A DNA stretch of 64,000 nt from QWQI01 sp964608915 (GTDB taxonomy: Bacteria; Planctomycetota; Planctomycetia; Isosphaerales; Isosphaeraceae), in contig CAZSQA010000026.1 of assembly GCA_964608915.1 (NCBI GenBank), positions 31,909-95,908 of the forward strand. The letters are read 5' to 3'. Numbering within the stretch: position 1 is the first letter of the stretch; every line of letters starts with the position of its first letter. The notes beneath the pieces are model-generated. The model was given only the letters and a program-made list of their open reading frames with translations. It searched no databases and was not told where the DNA came from. Positions 1-9,558 of this stretch are shown in pieces. Position numbers and translations under genes: made by a program.

Positions 1-2328
1 GCTCTTGTAACTGTCGACGGGCGAATCCCACCAGTCGTGATCCGTAACCTGGACAGAGACCGGGTCGCCGAGCTTCCAGACGACGGGCTTGGGCATCGTC
101 CAGTCCCAGATCGGCTTGGCGCTGTTTTTGACGATCGGGGAAGGTCCATAGCGAACGCCGGCGACTTCCACGACAACCGAAAGATCCGGACCGCCGCCGC
201 TGAGATACTTGGTCATGGCTTCGTCGAAGTCACCGCGGCGCAATGTCAGCTTATAAGTTTGCGGTTGATGGACTTTGTCCCACCAGGCGACGAATTCCCG
301 GGCGGCCTTGGAGTATTGGCCGTCGCCATGATCACGCAGGTATTCGCGTAGCAGCCGGGCGACTTCGGTGATGTCATCCGGATGAGCGACGAGGTGGTCA
401 TACGCCAGGCGATAAGCGTGAACGTCCCATTCCTCGAGGATTTTGGACTTGGCGTCCATCGCCTCGCTCAGGTATTTACCGCCCGAGGCATGCGTTTTCA
501 GGTATTCCTGATAGCGTTCCAGGCGTGTGGCGAAATTCGTCGGGTATTTCCGGGAATAATCGCGGGCGGCTTCGATGTCCCGATCGTCGATTCGGGCCGA
601 AACGTCCGTCACGAGAGATTCGAGATCCTGCCGCACGTCCGAATCGGGATTCTGTTCGAGAAACGCGCGTGCCTGGCGCAGAACGTCCTGCAGATCGGCC
701 TTCGGCATGCGGGCCGCCAGGGCGAGATTTTCGATCCGTTTCCTGTCCCGGTCGGTCGTTTCCCTGGCGATCTTTTCGGTCAGATTCACCAGCATCGAAG
801 TGGCCTGTTCACGATGGGCCGATTCCGGATGAGCACGCATGAAATCGACGACCCGGTCGCGCAATTTGCGGACATCTTCGCCCGGGATCGCGGCATCCGC
901 CTGGAGCCTTTTCCAGGCTTCGTCGTGCTTGCGGCGGTCGTCGGCGGCCTCGACTTTCGCGATGGCGTCGGCCAGCTCTGGGGCTGTGTCCTTGATCGCC
1001 GCCAGCTCCTGCTTGACGTTTTCAGAGGCGGTGCCAAGCTGGACTTTCTGTTCCGCGGCGGCGACGGCCCAGCGGGCGGAGCGGGACCGGGCATCGGCCT
1101 CCATCCCGGGAAAGAACATCCCCAGCGTGGGGTGCCAGCTGCGCATTTCGGTCCAGCGGCGCGCGATTTCCGAAGCGGAATGGCCTTGTTCGTGGCGAAT
1201 CGCCAGACGATATCCGGCCAGGTCATATCCGGCCAGACCACCGACGGACATGCCGGCGAGGCCGATCGTCGTGAGTATGCGGCGCCGCAGCCGGGCGCGA
1301 CGCTGGCGGCCGAGCTTGCGGCGGAACGTCTGGGAATGGGGAGATTCCGGATAGCGCCGCTGATAGGCCTTCAGGCAGCGGCCCAGGCGCGAAAGGTCAT
1401 CAGGCGCGAGATCCCAGAGCCAGTCGAGCTGATCCCGGTCGGCCGATTCGAGCTGATCGGCGAGCCATGTCAAAGGCCCTTCCAGGCCGATAGGGTTCAG
1501 GTGGTGCGGCGGTCGGCCGTCGGCGGTGGCTCCGAAGCCGTAGCTTGAGACAGCGAACACGGCCGAGCGTTTGGCATGTGTCGCCAGAGCGTGCGCCGTC
1601 ATGCCGTACTGGCTTTCGACGAGTCGTTCGATTTCTCCGGGAGTCAGCGCTGGAAGTGCGGCGGCCGGCCGCCGAGCACGCTGGGGCAGGTAATCTTCCT
1701 GATCGTCGTCGTTGGCGTCCACGTCGATGTCGGCATCGTCGTGACGAGAGGTGTGACCGAGCTGCCGGGCATGATGCGCCGCGAGAACACGGTCGAACTT
1801 GGTCAGCACGAGTGCGACCGGACGGTGCACGTGAGAACGCTCGGACTGCTCCAGGCATTGCTCCAGGAGAATTTCGATCTCCTGCTGGCGACGTCTCCGG
1901 TCAGCGGGCCGAAGCGCGTTTTCGGGGTCGAGGCAGAGCAGGATCGCGTCGCATCCTGCGAGAAATTCGCGGATCGGCTCGCGACTGCCGAGGGCGACAT
2001 GCTCACCCTGGTAGTCCTTGACCGTCAAATCCATTCGTGCCGGGCCATGGTACAGGCGCAGCCGCAGGTCCGTTTCGGCCATCGTGCCGGCCGGCGGCTC
2101 GCCGGACTCGATCTGGGCGATCTTGTCGGCGAGGTATTCGGCCGTTCCGGAATCGAGCGAAGCCAGCCGGCAGCCGGGTATCTGGCCCGTGCTCGCCTGC
2201 CGGTAAAGCATCGCGAGCAGCGTCGTCTTGCCGACGTTGCGGTAGCCGAAAAAGCCGATCCGCTTGGGACCGGTCAGACGGTGCTCGATGGTATCCAGGT
2301 GGTACGTCCGCTTCCGGGAACGCCCCAT
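1..2328 (-). CDS. P-loop GTPase with central helical region and C2-like C-terminus (3' end outside window)
   Basis: The reading frame is open for 776 codons and leaves the window without a stop. The start is the ATG after GAGGAG in the minus-strand leader. G-protein motifs are visible: P-loop GYRNVGKTT at residues 28-36, DYQG (G3) at 105-108 and TKFD (G4) at 176-179, so GTP binding is likely. A charged low-complexity insert (about 196-228, Asp- and His-rich) interrupts the domain. After an Arg-rich stretch, residues 351-372 form a weakly hydrophobic segment that could contact membrane. Residues 410-690 are helical and repeat-like. Residues 700-776 (VKNSAKPIWDW, then VTDHDWWDS) resemble the core of a C2 domain. 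A GTPase is clear; the C2 assignment and any role at a membrane are inferred. Function unknown. Confidence 0.8.
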   Translation of the reverse strand, partial: MGRSRKRTYHLDTIEHRLTGPKRIGFFGYRNVGKTTLLAMLYRQASTGQIPGCRLASLDSGTAEYLADKIAQIESGEPPAGTMAETDLRLRLYHGPARMDLTVKDYQGEHVALGSREPIREFLAGCDAILLCLDPENALRPADRRRRQQEIEILLEQCLEQSERSHVHRPVALVLTKFDRVLAAHHARQLGHTSRHDDADIDVDANDDDQEDYLPQRARRPAAALPALTPGEIERLVESQYGMTAHALATHAKRSAVFAVSSYGFGATADGRPPHHLNPIGLEGPLTWLADQLESADRDQLDWLWDLAPDDLSRLGRCLKAYQRRYPESPHSQTFRRKLGRQRRARLRRRILTTIGLAGMSVGGLAGYDLAGYRLAIRHEQGHSASEIARRWTEMRSWHPTLGMFFPGMEADARSRSARWAVAAAEQKVQLGTASENVKQELAAIKDTAPELADAIAKVEAADDRRKHDEAWKRLQADAAIPGEDVRKLRDRVVDFMRAHPESAHREQATSMLVNLTEKIARETTDRDRKRIENLALAARMPKADLQDVLRQARAFLEQNPDSDVRQDLESLVTDVSARIDDRDIEAARDYSRKYPTNFATRLERYQEYLKTHASGGKYLSEAMDAKSKILEEWDVHAYRLAYDHLVAHPDDITEVARLLREYLRDHGDGQYSKAAREFVAWWDKVHQPQTYKLTLRRGDFDEAMTKYLSGGGPDLSVVVEVAGVRYGPSPIVKNSAKPIWDWTMPKPVVWKLGDPVSVQVTDHDWWDSPVDSYKS

Positions 2329-2495
2329 GCGCAGCTCTCCTCGCTACCGACGGCACCAGCTTCTCTCGTCCGAACTCACGACCCACCAGTTCGATTATCG
2401 GCTCAGGAACATGACTGAGGCAAGCGATCCCGCATCCGGGAAAGTACGGTTGTGAGTCCTGCTTCACGTGGCGAATCTGGGGGGGTTACGAAGAA

Positions 2496-2533
2496 AAGAC
2501 GAAGGACGAATCCGGATGATCGTCCTTCGTCTT
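2496..2533 (-). terminator. Rho-independent terminator of the sugar isomerase-like gene
   Basis: A perfect 14-bp stem (2496-2509 with 2520-2533) encloses a 10-nt loop. On the minus strand it is followed by a T-rich run. It lies about 50 nt past the stop of the gene ending at 2586. Confidence 0.85.
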
Positions 2534-2585
2534 GATCGGGGGCCGAAAACGCATCGAATCGCTTTCGAAAATTCAGCGGTGACCG

Positions 2586-3452
2586 TCAGGCACCGGAGAT
2601 GGTACGAGCGGCTTTCGCGGCGACCGCGACACATTCCTGAATTTCGCCGATGGGGTGTTTCGGATTCTCTTCGTATTCCAGCGAGAGGGCTCCATCGGCC
2701 GGGAAACCGATCGACTTGAGCGCCTTGAAGACGCCAGCGACGTCGAGCAGACCCTTGCCGAGAACGACACCTTTGGCGTCTTTCTTCGGCGCGTCGAAAT
2801 CCTTCAGGTGAACACCCCAGACACGGCCCTTCATCGCCAGGAGCAGCTTGACGGGATCTTCGCCCGAGCGGATGAAGTGGCCCAGATCGGCGCAGAAGCC
2901 GATGCGCGGGTCGCGGCCTTCGACGGCTTTGAGGCAGTCCGCCACTTTGTCGTAACGGTGTCCAGGCCCGTGATTATGAATGGCGATCCGAAGGTCGTAT
3001 TGCTTTACGAGTTTTTCGAGACTGTCGAAAGCGTCGGGCGTCGGGTCGGCCGAGAGATTCTTGAAGCCCGCGGCAGCCGCGAACTTGAAGAAATCTTCGT
3101 TCTTGGCGTGATCGGCCGTAAAAGCCTGTACACCATGAGCCGACAGCGTCAAGGCGTTTGCCTTCAGCTTGCCTTTCATGGCGGCGATGGTGGCCTTGTC
3201 GGTCGTGATCGGGAAGTGTTCCCGGAACATTTCGACGAAGTGCAGGTCCAGATCGTCGTGAATGATCTTGAGGGCTTCGTCGACCGGGAATGCACGAAGG
3301 CTGTAGGACTGAATGCCCATCGGCAAGCCGGCGAAATCGATGTGAGAGCGAACGGCAGCTCGAGCCGTGGAGGCGAAGGCGTCCATCCAGCCAGCGCCGG
3401 CTGCCGCAGCAGCGGTGAATGATTTGAGGACGAAGCGTCGATTCGGAGTCAT
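2586..3452 (-). CDS. Tat-exported sugar phosphate isomerase/epimerase (TIM-barrel) family protein
   Basis: The 288-residue protein starts MTPNRRFVLKSF and has an alanine-rich hydrophobic stretch, a twin-arginine type export signal. The body fits the AP endonuclease 2-like TIM barrel: GIQSYSLR near the start, VEMFREHF, IAIHNHGPGHRYD, GFCADLGHF and GVHLKDFD, which supply the Glu, His and Asp residues that usually bind a divalent metal. Such secreted isomerases are abundant in planctomycetes and are thought to act on sugars or inositols, but the substrate cannot be read from sequence. I chose the ATG at 3452 because the twin-arginine motif follows it directly; a longer in-frame start at 3575 would add an unlikely leader. 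It is transcribed alone between two terminators. Confidence 0.85.
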   Translation of the reverse strand: MTPNRRFVLKSFTAAAAAGAGWMDAFASTARAAVRSHIDFAGLPMGIQSYSLRAFPVDEALKIIHDDLDLHFVEMFREHFPITTDKATIAAMKGKLKANALTLSAHGVQAFTADHAKNEDFFKFAAAAGFKNLSADPTPDAFDSLEKLVKQYDLRIAIHNHGPGHRYDKVADCLKAVEGRDPRIGFCADLGHFIRSGEDPVKLLLAMKGRVWGVHLKDFDAPKKDAKGVVLGKGLLDVAGVFKALKSIGFPADGALSLEYEENPKHPIGEIQECVAVAAKAARTISGA

Positions 3453-3602
3453 GGGGCGTGTTCCTTCCCGTGGTGCGGGCGAATTCGGGAAATAGCCCGA
3501 AATTCGCGAATGGGTCCTTGGTCGCATCAATGTAAACGTGCCGGAGTCGATTCGCAAATCGAAATCGCCGGGCATGAGGCTTCGGCAATCCCGGGCAGAT
3601 AG

Positions 3603-3637
3603 AAAAACATCCCCGGCCGAGCGGCGGGGATGTTTTT
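3603..3637 (-). terminator. Rho-independent terminator after the DUF1559 gene
   Basis: The perfect inverted repeat aaaaacatccccg / cggggatgttttt has a 9-nt loop and reads as stem plus T-run in both directions. It is 39 nt downstream of the DUF1559 stop on the minus strand. Confidence 0.88.
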
Positions 3638-3675
3638 GCGATATACGAAAGGCGCAATTTTCGTCGCTGCAAGTA

Positions 3676-4731
3676 TCAATAGGCGTCGGCCGAGATGACC
3701 TCGCCGCCCTTGATGGAGTGAAGCGCGTTCCAGGTGTCGGCGTTGATCGTGTTTTTCACGAATCGGACCGAACCGTCGCCGAAGCTGACGTTCACGCCGC
3801 CCGGGTGGCGGCTGCGGGCACCGGCGAACTGGTTGCTGTCCGAATTGCCGGCCTGACAGGGCAAGCCAGGTTCGACGACGCAGAACAGTCCGGGGTTGTT
3901 CGGCATCTGGTCATAACCGTTCTTGAGGTTGAACCAGTCCTTCAAACCGTTAGGCGTGAAGCGGCTGGTGTAGGCACAACCGCCCATGACGGTCGACCAC
4001 ATCATGCCGCGGGCGTCGAATTCACCGCCCTGGATCACTTCCGAGATCATGGCCGAGTTCGAGGTGCCGTCCACGAACTGGCCGAGCGTCACCAGTTTGT
4101 GACCGAAGGCGCTGTCACGATAGGAGTCCTTGAGGATCTGGTCGCCACCGAAGCTCTGGCCCCAGCTCGCGTTGCCCCAGTTGCCGGCGTAGTTGCCCTT
4201 GGTCATGGCCCAGCCGGAAAGCGCGCCGCCGGCATAACCGGGGTTGATCCGAAAAGTCCGCGGCTGATCGCTCGGGCAGAAGAAAGACGAAATTCGCGTG
4301 CTGGAAACGGTGCTGTTGGCGAAGAACCCGGCGGGCAGACCGTTGCCGCCTGCGGGGCCTTCGCTGCCGAGGTCATAGTTGAACGAGTTGGCCAATGTCG
4401 TCTGCTCGATGAAAGGCATCATCAGGCAGAACCAGGTCGTGCCCTGAATCCCCGCGAAGATCGTCGGGAAGTCGGTCGCCGGCCGGCCAGGGCGGGGGCC
4501 CCACACGCGGCCGGAAGGCAGCGAGCCGTTGGCGCTTTCATAGTTATGGACGGCCAGGCCGAGCTGTTTGAGATTGTTCACGCATTGGGCCCGGCGGGCG
4601 GCCTCACGTGCGGACTGCACAGCCGGCAGCAGCAACGAGATCAAAACGGCGATGATCGCGATCACCACAAGAAGCTCGATGAGCGTGAAGCCCTTGCGGC
4701 GAACGAACGATGCACGACTTTTCATGGTCAT
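3676..4731 (-). CDS. DUF1559 pseudopilin-like protein
   Basis: The 351-residue protein begins with a type IV pilin-like signal: short basic leader, then GFTLIELLVVIAIIAVL, with cleavage expected between Gly and Phe followed by N-methylation. The body is the planctomycete-expanded DUF1559 domain: QSAREAARRAQCVNNLKQLG after the membrane helix, a CPSD segment in the middle, and the C-terminal NVSFGDGSVRF that corresponds to the H-X9-DG motif region. These proteins are assumed to be extracytoplasmic, anchored like type II secretion pseudopilins, with no known biochemical role. ATG at 4731 is used; ATG at 4725 is equally possible. The gene stands alone and ends in a strong terminator. Confidence 0.95.
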   Translation of the reverse strand: MTMKSRASFVRRKGFTLIELLVVIAIIAVLISLLLPAVQSAREAARRAQCVNNLKQLGLAVHNYESANGSLPSGRVWGPRPGRPATDFPTIFAGIQGTTWFCLMMPFIEQTTLANSFNYDLGSEGPAGGNGLPAGFFANSTVSSTRISSFFCPSDQPRTFRINPGYAGGALSGWAMTKGNYAGNWGNASWGQSFGGDQILKDSYRDSAFGHKLVTLGQFVDGTSNSAMISEVIQGGEFDARGMMWSTVMGGCAYTSRFTPNGLKDWFNLKNGYDQMPNNPGLFCVVEPGLPCQAGNSDSNQFAGARSRHPGGVNVSFGDGSVRFVKNTINADTWNALHSIKGGEVISADAY

Positions 4732-5000
4732 GTCCCGGAAGATTCGAAATCAGAACGGGTTCGTCGATTGCGAGAACGTCTCCGGTCGAGAAATCTCGCG
4801 AACTTACCGTCATGGGTTTGTGGAATGAGGAAGGCTCATCCATTCGACATTTTTCCGGGAAAGATGTCAATCAAAATCGAACGACGGCGAGATTTTCGGA
4901 ACGCCGAAAAGCAGCCAGCCCGAGCGCCGGAGCATTCAAAACGATGCGATCGTCATCGGCGAATATGTTCAAGACATATGCGGTTCGAAACCGTCTTGCG

Positions 5001-7967
5001 TCATGCCTCGGTAGTCCGGATCCGGCTCGCCAGGAACTGCAGCGGATGCAGGGCGTTCGAACCCACCATATCCGAAACCTGAGCACGGCAACTCGTGCCC
5101 GCGGCTAACAATTCGGCCCCGGGCTTTTCCCGAATGGCCTTGCCCAGCACGCGTTCGGCCAACGCCTGGCTGAGATCGAAATGGCTCTTGTCGTAGCCGA
5201 AAGAACCCGCCATTCCACAGCAGCCGCTGTCCAGCTCCTGAACGTCCAGGCCTGATACCAGGCGCAAAGCGGAGACCGACGAAGCCGTGCCGAAAACGGC
5301 CTTTTGCTGACAGTGGCCATGGAACAGAACCTGTTCCGCCGAACTTTCGAACGCGATCCGTCCTGCTTCATGTGCTTTCAGAATCAAACTTTCCACGCTC
5401 GTCACGCACTTCGCCACGATTTTCGCAGGTTCGCCCAGATGCATGTGCAGATAATCGTCGGCCAGCATCGTCATGCAACTCGGTTCCACACCGACGATCG
5501 GAACGCCCTGTGCCGCGGCCTGTTCCAGCTTTTCGATCATGCCCTGGGCCAGGTCGCGGCCCTGTTCCAGCAAACCTTTCGAAACCGCGGGCCGGCCGCA
5601 GCAGGCTCCGCCGACGATCCGGACTTCATAACCCGCGGCTTCCAGGAGCCTTACCGCAGCCTGGCCGACTTCGGGGTGGTTGTATGTCGTGAAGCAGTCG
5701 TCCAGAAGTACGACAGGGCCCATCGTCGTGATTCGATCTGACACCGGCCGTGTTCGGAACCAGCGGCGGAAATTGCCCAGGCCAACGAACCGAGGCAAAT
5801 GCCGCCGACGATCGAGGCCGATCGTACGTTCCAGAAGGATTCGCATCGGCCGAAGATTCGAAACGAAATTGGCCAGCGGTGCCAGCCGCGACCCCCAGCG
5901 ATTGAGCACATGAATGTTGCCGAAAATCAACGCGGCGAAATCTGGCCGGCCTCTTTCCCGATGCACCTGATAGAGAACTTCGCTTTTGAGCCGCGCCATA
6001 TCCACGCCGGAAGGGCATTCGCTTTTGCAGGCCTTGCAGCCCAGGCACAGATCCATCGCCTCCATAAGGCCGGGGTGGTCCCATTTCCGGTCACCCAGGC
6101 GGCCGCTCATCACTTCGCGCAGTACGTTGGCCCGGCCGCGTGTGGAATGTTCCTCGTCGCGCGTGATCATATAGCTGGGGCACATCGTGCCGGTGTCGGT
6201 CTTGCGGCAAGCGCCGACACCCGAACACAGTTCCACCGCGCGATCCAGCCCGCCCTGATCGGCATAATCGAAACCGGTCACGTCCGGGATCGCGGCATGA
6301 TACTGCGGGCTCAGCCTCAGGTGGTCGGTCAATTCCGGCTCGGCGGCCACTTTGCCGGGGTTCATCTGGTTCGAAGGATCGAAGTAGCGTTTGACCGTAC
6401 GAAACGCTTCGAACAGATCGTCGCCGAAAATCTTGCGATTCCACCGGCTGCGGGCCAGGCCGTCGCCGTGTTCGCCCGACATCGAACCGCCGAATTCGGC
6501 CACCAGATCCGAGACGTCCGCGGCGATGGCGCGGAGCTGATGGAGCCCGCGATGGGTCTTCATGTTCAGAACGGGCCGGATGTGCAGGCAGCCGACATCG
6601 GCGTGGCCGTAGCATGAAGCCTCAGCGCCGTGGCTGGCGATGATGGCCATGAACCGGTCATAAAAAGCCGGCAGCACGTCGGGGTCCACGGCCGTGTCTT
6701 CCACGAAGGCCACGGGCTTGGCGTCGCCCGGCAGACCCATCAGAAGCGACAGACCGGCCTTGCGGACTTTCCAGAAGTTATCAGTCGAAGACGCCGTGAG
6801 GTTCTGCCGGATTCCCAGCACGCTGGCATTACCCTGCAAACCCTGTTCGACGATCCGGGCCTTTTCCGCAAGCTCTTCCGGAGAATCGGCATAAAGCTGA
6901 GCCGCGAGAACGGCCTGAGGGTCGCCGTCGGCGAATGTGACCAGCCTGGCATATTCCGAATGGGCACGGGCCAGGTCGAGGATCATGCGGTCGATCATTT
7001 CGACGGCCGCCGGACCTGCGGCGAGATAGGCAGGGAGGCTGTCGAGGGCGTCCTTGATCGTGCGGTGCGAAACGACCACCAGACCCTGGCACGGCGGGAT
7101 CGGCACGACTTTCACTTCGGCCCCGGTGATGACGCCCAATGTGCCTTCGGAGCCGACCAGCAGGCGGGTGAGGTTGAAGCGCCAGGGGGAATCCTGCCAG
7201 CCGGGGGCACGGACGGGCAGGCCAGGGATGAATTCGTCGAGGTTATAGCCGCTGACTCGCCTCAGGATGCGCGGATATCGGGCCATGATCGTCTCACGGT
7301 GCTCCGCGACGAGATCCCGCACGGACTTGTGAAGAAACCCCAGGCGGCCGCCGTTGGCGATGACGCTTTCGAGTTCATCGGCATCGTAGCCGCGAAACGT
7401 GGCCGACATGCCTCCGGAAAGCACGACGTCGACCGATTCGACGTGGTCGATCGTCTTGCCGTATTTCAGACTCCTGGCGCCTGCGGAATTGTTGCCGATC
7501 ATGCCGCCCAGGGTCGCTCGATCGCTTGTCGAAACGTCCGGCCCGAACATCAGGCCGAGGGGCTTCAGATGCCTGTTCAGCTGATCGCACACGACGCCCG
7601 GCTCGACGCGCACGCACATGCGGTCCTTGTCGACGATGCCGATGCGATTCATGTACTTGGAAAAGTCGATGACGAGCCCCGCGCCGATCGTCTGCCCGGA
7701 CAGGCTCGTCGCGGCCCCGCGAGGGATGATCGCCACGCCCATGTCGGCCGCGATTTCGACGGCTTTCGAAACGTCTTCGGCCGTTCGCGGCAAAAAGACG
7801 CCGACCGGCGGAATTTCGTAAAGACTCGCATCGGTGGCGTAGAGCGATTTGGCCGTGTCGTCGAACCGAACCTCGCCACGTGTCTCATCTTTTAGCCGGC
7901 GAGCCATCCGGCGAAGCTTGCGGGGTTCGTTTCCGGTGATCGCTGAGCCATCCTGCGTGGTAACCAT
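5001..7967 (-). CDS. FAD-linked D-2-hydroxyacid (D-lactate type) dehydrogenase with Fe-S and CCG domains
   Basis: The 988-residue fusion has three parts. First comes an FAD-binding (PCMH-type) domain from about residue 45, with PRGAATSLSGQ and an IGNNSAGARSLKYGKT segment. Next is an FAD-oxidase C-terminal domain containing SGEHGDGLARSRW. Last are iron-sulfur and cysteine-rich domains, with VGACRKTDTGTMCPSY near 580, CLGCKACKSECPSG near 640, and two CCG motifs (CCGRPAVSKG, CCGMAGSFGYD). This architecture is that of quinone-linked D-lactate or D-2-hydroxyglutarate dehydrogenases such as YdiJ. The substrate is not certain. It is the last of four same-strand genes and follows the methyltransferase after a 97-bp gap, with its own possible -10 box. 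Confidence 0.92.
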   Translation of the reverse strand: MVTTQDGSAITGNEPRKLRRMARRLKDETRGEVRFDDTAKSLYATDASLYEIPPVGVFLPRTAEDVSKAVEIAADMGVAIIPRGAATSLSGQTIGAGLVIDFSKYMNRIGIVDKDRMCVRVEPGVVCDQLNRHLKPLGLMFGPDVSTSDRATLGGMIGNNSAGARSLKYGKTIDHVESVDVVLSGGMSATFRGYDADELESVIANGGRLGFLHKSVRDLVAEHRETIMARYPRILRRVSGYNLDEFIPGLPVRAPGWQDSPWRFNLTRLLVGSEGTLGVITGAEVKVVPIPPCQGLVVVSHRTIKDALDSLPAYLAAGPAAVEMIDRMILDLARAHSEYARLVTFADGDPQAVLAAQLYADSPEELAEKARIVEQGLQGNASVLGIRQNLTASSTDNFWKVRKAGLSLLMGLPGDAKPVAFVEDTAVDPDVLPAFYDRFMAIIASHGAEASCYGHADVGCLHIRPVLNMKTHRGLHQLRAIAADVSDLVAEFGGSMSGEHGDGLARSRWNRKIFGDDLFEAFRTVKRYFDPSNQMNPGKVAAEPELTDHLRLSPQYHAAIPDVTGFDYADQGGLDRAVELCSGVGACRKTDTGTMCPSYMITRDEEHSTRGRANVLREVMSGRLGDRKWDHPGLMEAMDLCLGCKACKSECPSGVDMARLKSEVLYQVHRERGRPDFAALIFGNIHVLNRWGSRLAPLANFVSNLRPMRILLERTIGLDRRRHLPRFVGLGNFRRWFRTRPVSDRITTMGPVVLLDDCFTTYNHPEVGQAAVRLLEAAGYEVRIVGGACCGRPAVSKGLLEQGRDLAQGMIEKLEQAAAQGVPIVGVEPSCMTMLADDYLHMHLGEPAKIVAKCVTSVESLILKAHEAGRIAFESSAEQVLFHGHCQQKAVFGTASSVSALRLVSGLDVQELDSGCCGMAGSFGYDKSHFDLSQALAERVLGKAIREKPGAELLAAGTSCRAQVSDMVGSNALHPLQFLASRIRTTEA

Positions 7968-8012
7968 ATTCCGAGTCCGTGGGGGCGATTCGATGCGGTA
8001 AGCTCAGTAGTC

Positions 8013-8018
8013 ATTATA
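8013..8018 (-). promoter_or_regulatory. Candidate -10 box (TATAAT) upstream of the dehydrogenase gene
   Basis: A perfect TATAAT lies on the minus strand 46 nt before the start codon at 7967. No good -35 match is seen at the usual spacing, so this is only a candidate. Confidence 0.3.
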
Positions 8019-8040
8019 GGAATTCGATGCGGATTTCGCT

Positions 8041-8061
8041 CCCCGGAAGAAGGAACCGGGG
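8041..8061 (-). terminator. Terminator-like hairpin after the methyltransferase gene
   Basis: CCCCGG and CCGGGG arms enclose a 9-nt loop, 3 nt past the methyltransferase stop. There is no T-run, so it may attenuate read-through into the dehydrogenase rather than terminate fully. Confidence 0.4.
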
Positions 8062-8064
8062 GGT

Positions 8065-8919
8065 TCAATCGCCGCGAAACGCCCGGAACGTCCAGTCCCA
8101 CGATTTCGGATGGTTCTTGAGGATTTTGTAGCCGGCCAGCGATTCGTCCCAGGGGTATTCGAGCTTCACCATCGCGACATTTTCGAAGCCGGCTTTCCGT
8201 AATTTGAAAGCCAGTTCGTCGGGTTGCCAGAATTTCTGACGGATCGCGCCGAATTCGAACTTTCCGAACGCGAAATCGTAAAGCGAATGCTCCATGTGCG
8301 TGGCGACGAGCCGTTCCGACTCTTCCAGAGAGTATCCCTGGTCGAGATAGGCGTCCCAGAGCATCAGCGAATGGTGGTGAATCGCATCCACCGACGGCAC
8401 GACGCCGACGAACCGCCCACCGGGCTTGAGGGCTTCGTAAATTTTCCGAAGCGTCGTGTCGACGACTCGCGGATCGGGCATGACCAGCGAATTGACGGCC
8501 GCGGCGACATCCAGCGAGGCCTTCATGTCATCCAGCTCGTGCATGGCCCGATTCAGATAGCGAACCTTTCCCGAACGCTTCGGTCCGAGTCGTTTCCGGC
8601 ATGCATCGAGCATCCCCTCGGCAAAATCGAGGGCGATGACCGTGCCGAACCTGTCCACAAGATGCGGCAGCAGGGGCCCGGTGCCGCAGCCGAGGTCGGC
8701 GACGGTCATCGAATTTGCCGTGTCGTCGTCGATCTCCTGCAGATAGCCCAGGAGCGGGTTGTCGATCGAATCCCGAAACGGATCGAGAAATTCGTTCGCA
8801 TAATCGGCGGCCGAGCCGGACCAGGCGTTGGCCTGGTCGTCCGCGTGATGGGGCAGGTCGAGATCCGGGTTCTGAGGTTTGGGTTTGCCCATGCGAGTCG
8901 TCGGTCGTGTCCGGTTCAT
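8065..8919 (-). CDS. Class I SAM-dependent methyltransferase
   Basis: The 284-residue protein has the Rossmann methyltransferase core: VADLGCGTGPLLPHL (motif I, about residues 75-88), VIALDFAEGMLDACRKRL (acidic residue at the end of strand 2), then AAAVNSLVMPDPR and LKPGGRFVGVVPSVD (motifs II and III). The first 35 residues are charged and probably flexible. An alternative start is Met10. Target unknown. It lies 33 bp after the DUF6174 lipoprotein gene on the same strand, so co-transcription with that gene and the RraA-like gene is likely. Confidence 0.88.
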   Translation of the reverse strand: MNRTRPTTRMGKPKPQNPDLDLPHHADDQANAWSGSAADYANEFLDPFRDSIDNPLLGYLQEIDDDTANSMTVADLGCGTGPLLPHLVDRFGTVIALDFAEGMLDACRKRLGPKRSGKVRYLNRAMHELDDMKASLDVAAAVNSLVMPDPRVVDTTLRKIYEALKPGGRFVGVVPSVDAIHHHSLMLWDAYLDQGYSLEESERLVATHMEHSLYDFAFGKFEFGAIRQKFWQPDELAFKLRKAGFENVAMVKLEYPWDESLAGYKILKNHPKSWDWTFRAFRGD

Positions 8920-8952
8920 GAACTGCGATGAATGGAAAAACGGCCCCTGGCT

Positions 8953-9558
8953 TCAGCGTACCGGGTCAGGCGGCGGAACTTCGGCCTTCGAAGGGGTCAG
9001 CTCGATGACGTCGATGCCCATGCGATCCTCGACACCGAAGATGTCCCGCCTGTAAATGGTCGGGTATCCGAGCCGGTCGTCGGACCGCATCGTCAGCACG
9101 ACGGTCGTCCCGGGCGGCTGGCCGAAGGGTCTCGGCTCCTGACTCTGGGCCAATTCCTCGCGAATCGTACGGAAAAGGCCCTCGACGGAATAGAAATTCA
9201 TGTCGGCGGGCTTGAGGGCCACGGCCTTGCCGTCGGGCCGGACGAGCCGCACGGCCCGCACAGATCCGTCGCGAACGTAAACCTTGTAAGTTGAGCGGTT
9301 TCTGGTCGAGACCGATTGCCAGACGAGGTCATAGTCGCGAATTCCGGCGGCGGCCCAGCGAGCGGCGTCGCTTTCGATGCGTTCCTGCCGGACCGGTTCG
9401 CCCGATTCGCCGCATCCGGCGAACGTCAGCATCAAGATGCAGGCGGCCATCAGCCGGCGAGGTAGCGTGGCGAATCGCATCGCGACGCCAGGTCCGACAG
9501 GACCGGGCGTCATACGGAAAGGTGTCTCGTCGCCGGATTCGAAACCTGCGGAAATCAT
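8953..9558 (-). CDS. DUF6174-like lipoprotein
   Basis: The gene opens in an ATGA overlap with the stop of the RraA-like gene, which supports translational coupling and the long start (201 residues). A second in-frame ATG at 9480 would give a shorter protein starting at the signal peptide MRFATLPRRLMAACILML, followed by the lipobox-like TFAGC. The mature part contains WAAAGIRDYDLVWQ and TYKVYVRDGSVRAV, as in DUF6174 proteins, which are small exported proteins of unknown function. It is probably lipid-anchored outside the cytoplasmic membrane. Confidence 0.75.
   Translation of the reverse strand: MISAGFESGDETPFRMTPGPVGPGVAMRFATLPRRLMAACILMLTFAGCGESGEPVRQERIESDAARWAAAGIRDYDLVWQSVSTRNRSTYKVYVRDGSVRAVRLVRPDGKAVALKPADMNFYSVEGLFRTIREELAQSQEPRPFGQPPGTTVVLTMRSDDRLGYPTIYRRDIFGVEDRMGIDVIELTPSKAEVPPPDPVR

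Noticed and set aside
382..1548. A 388-codon plus-strand reading frame
   Set aside because: It is antisense to the GTPase gene, whose motifs are unmistakable; the translation has no recognisable domain.
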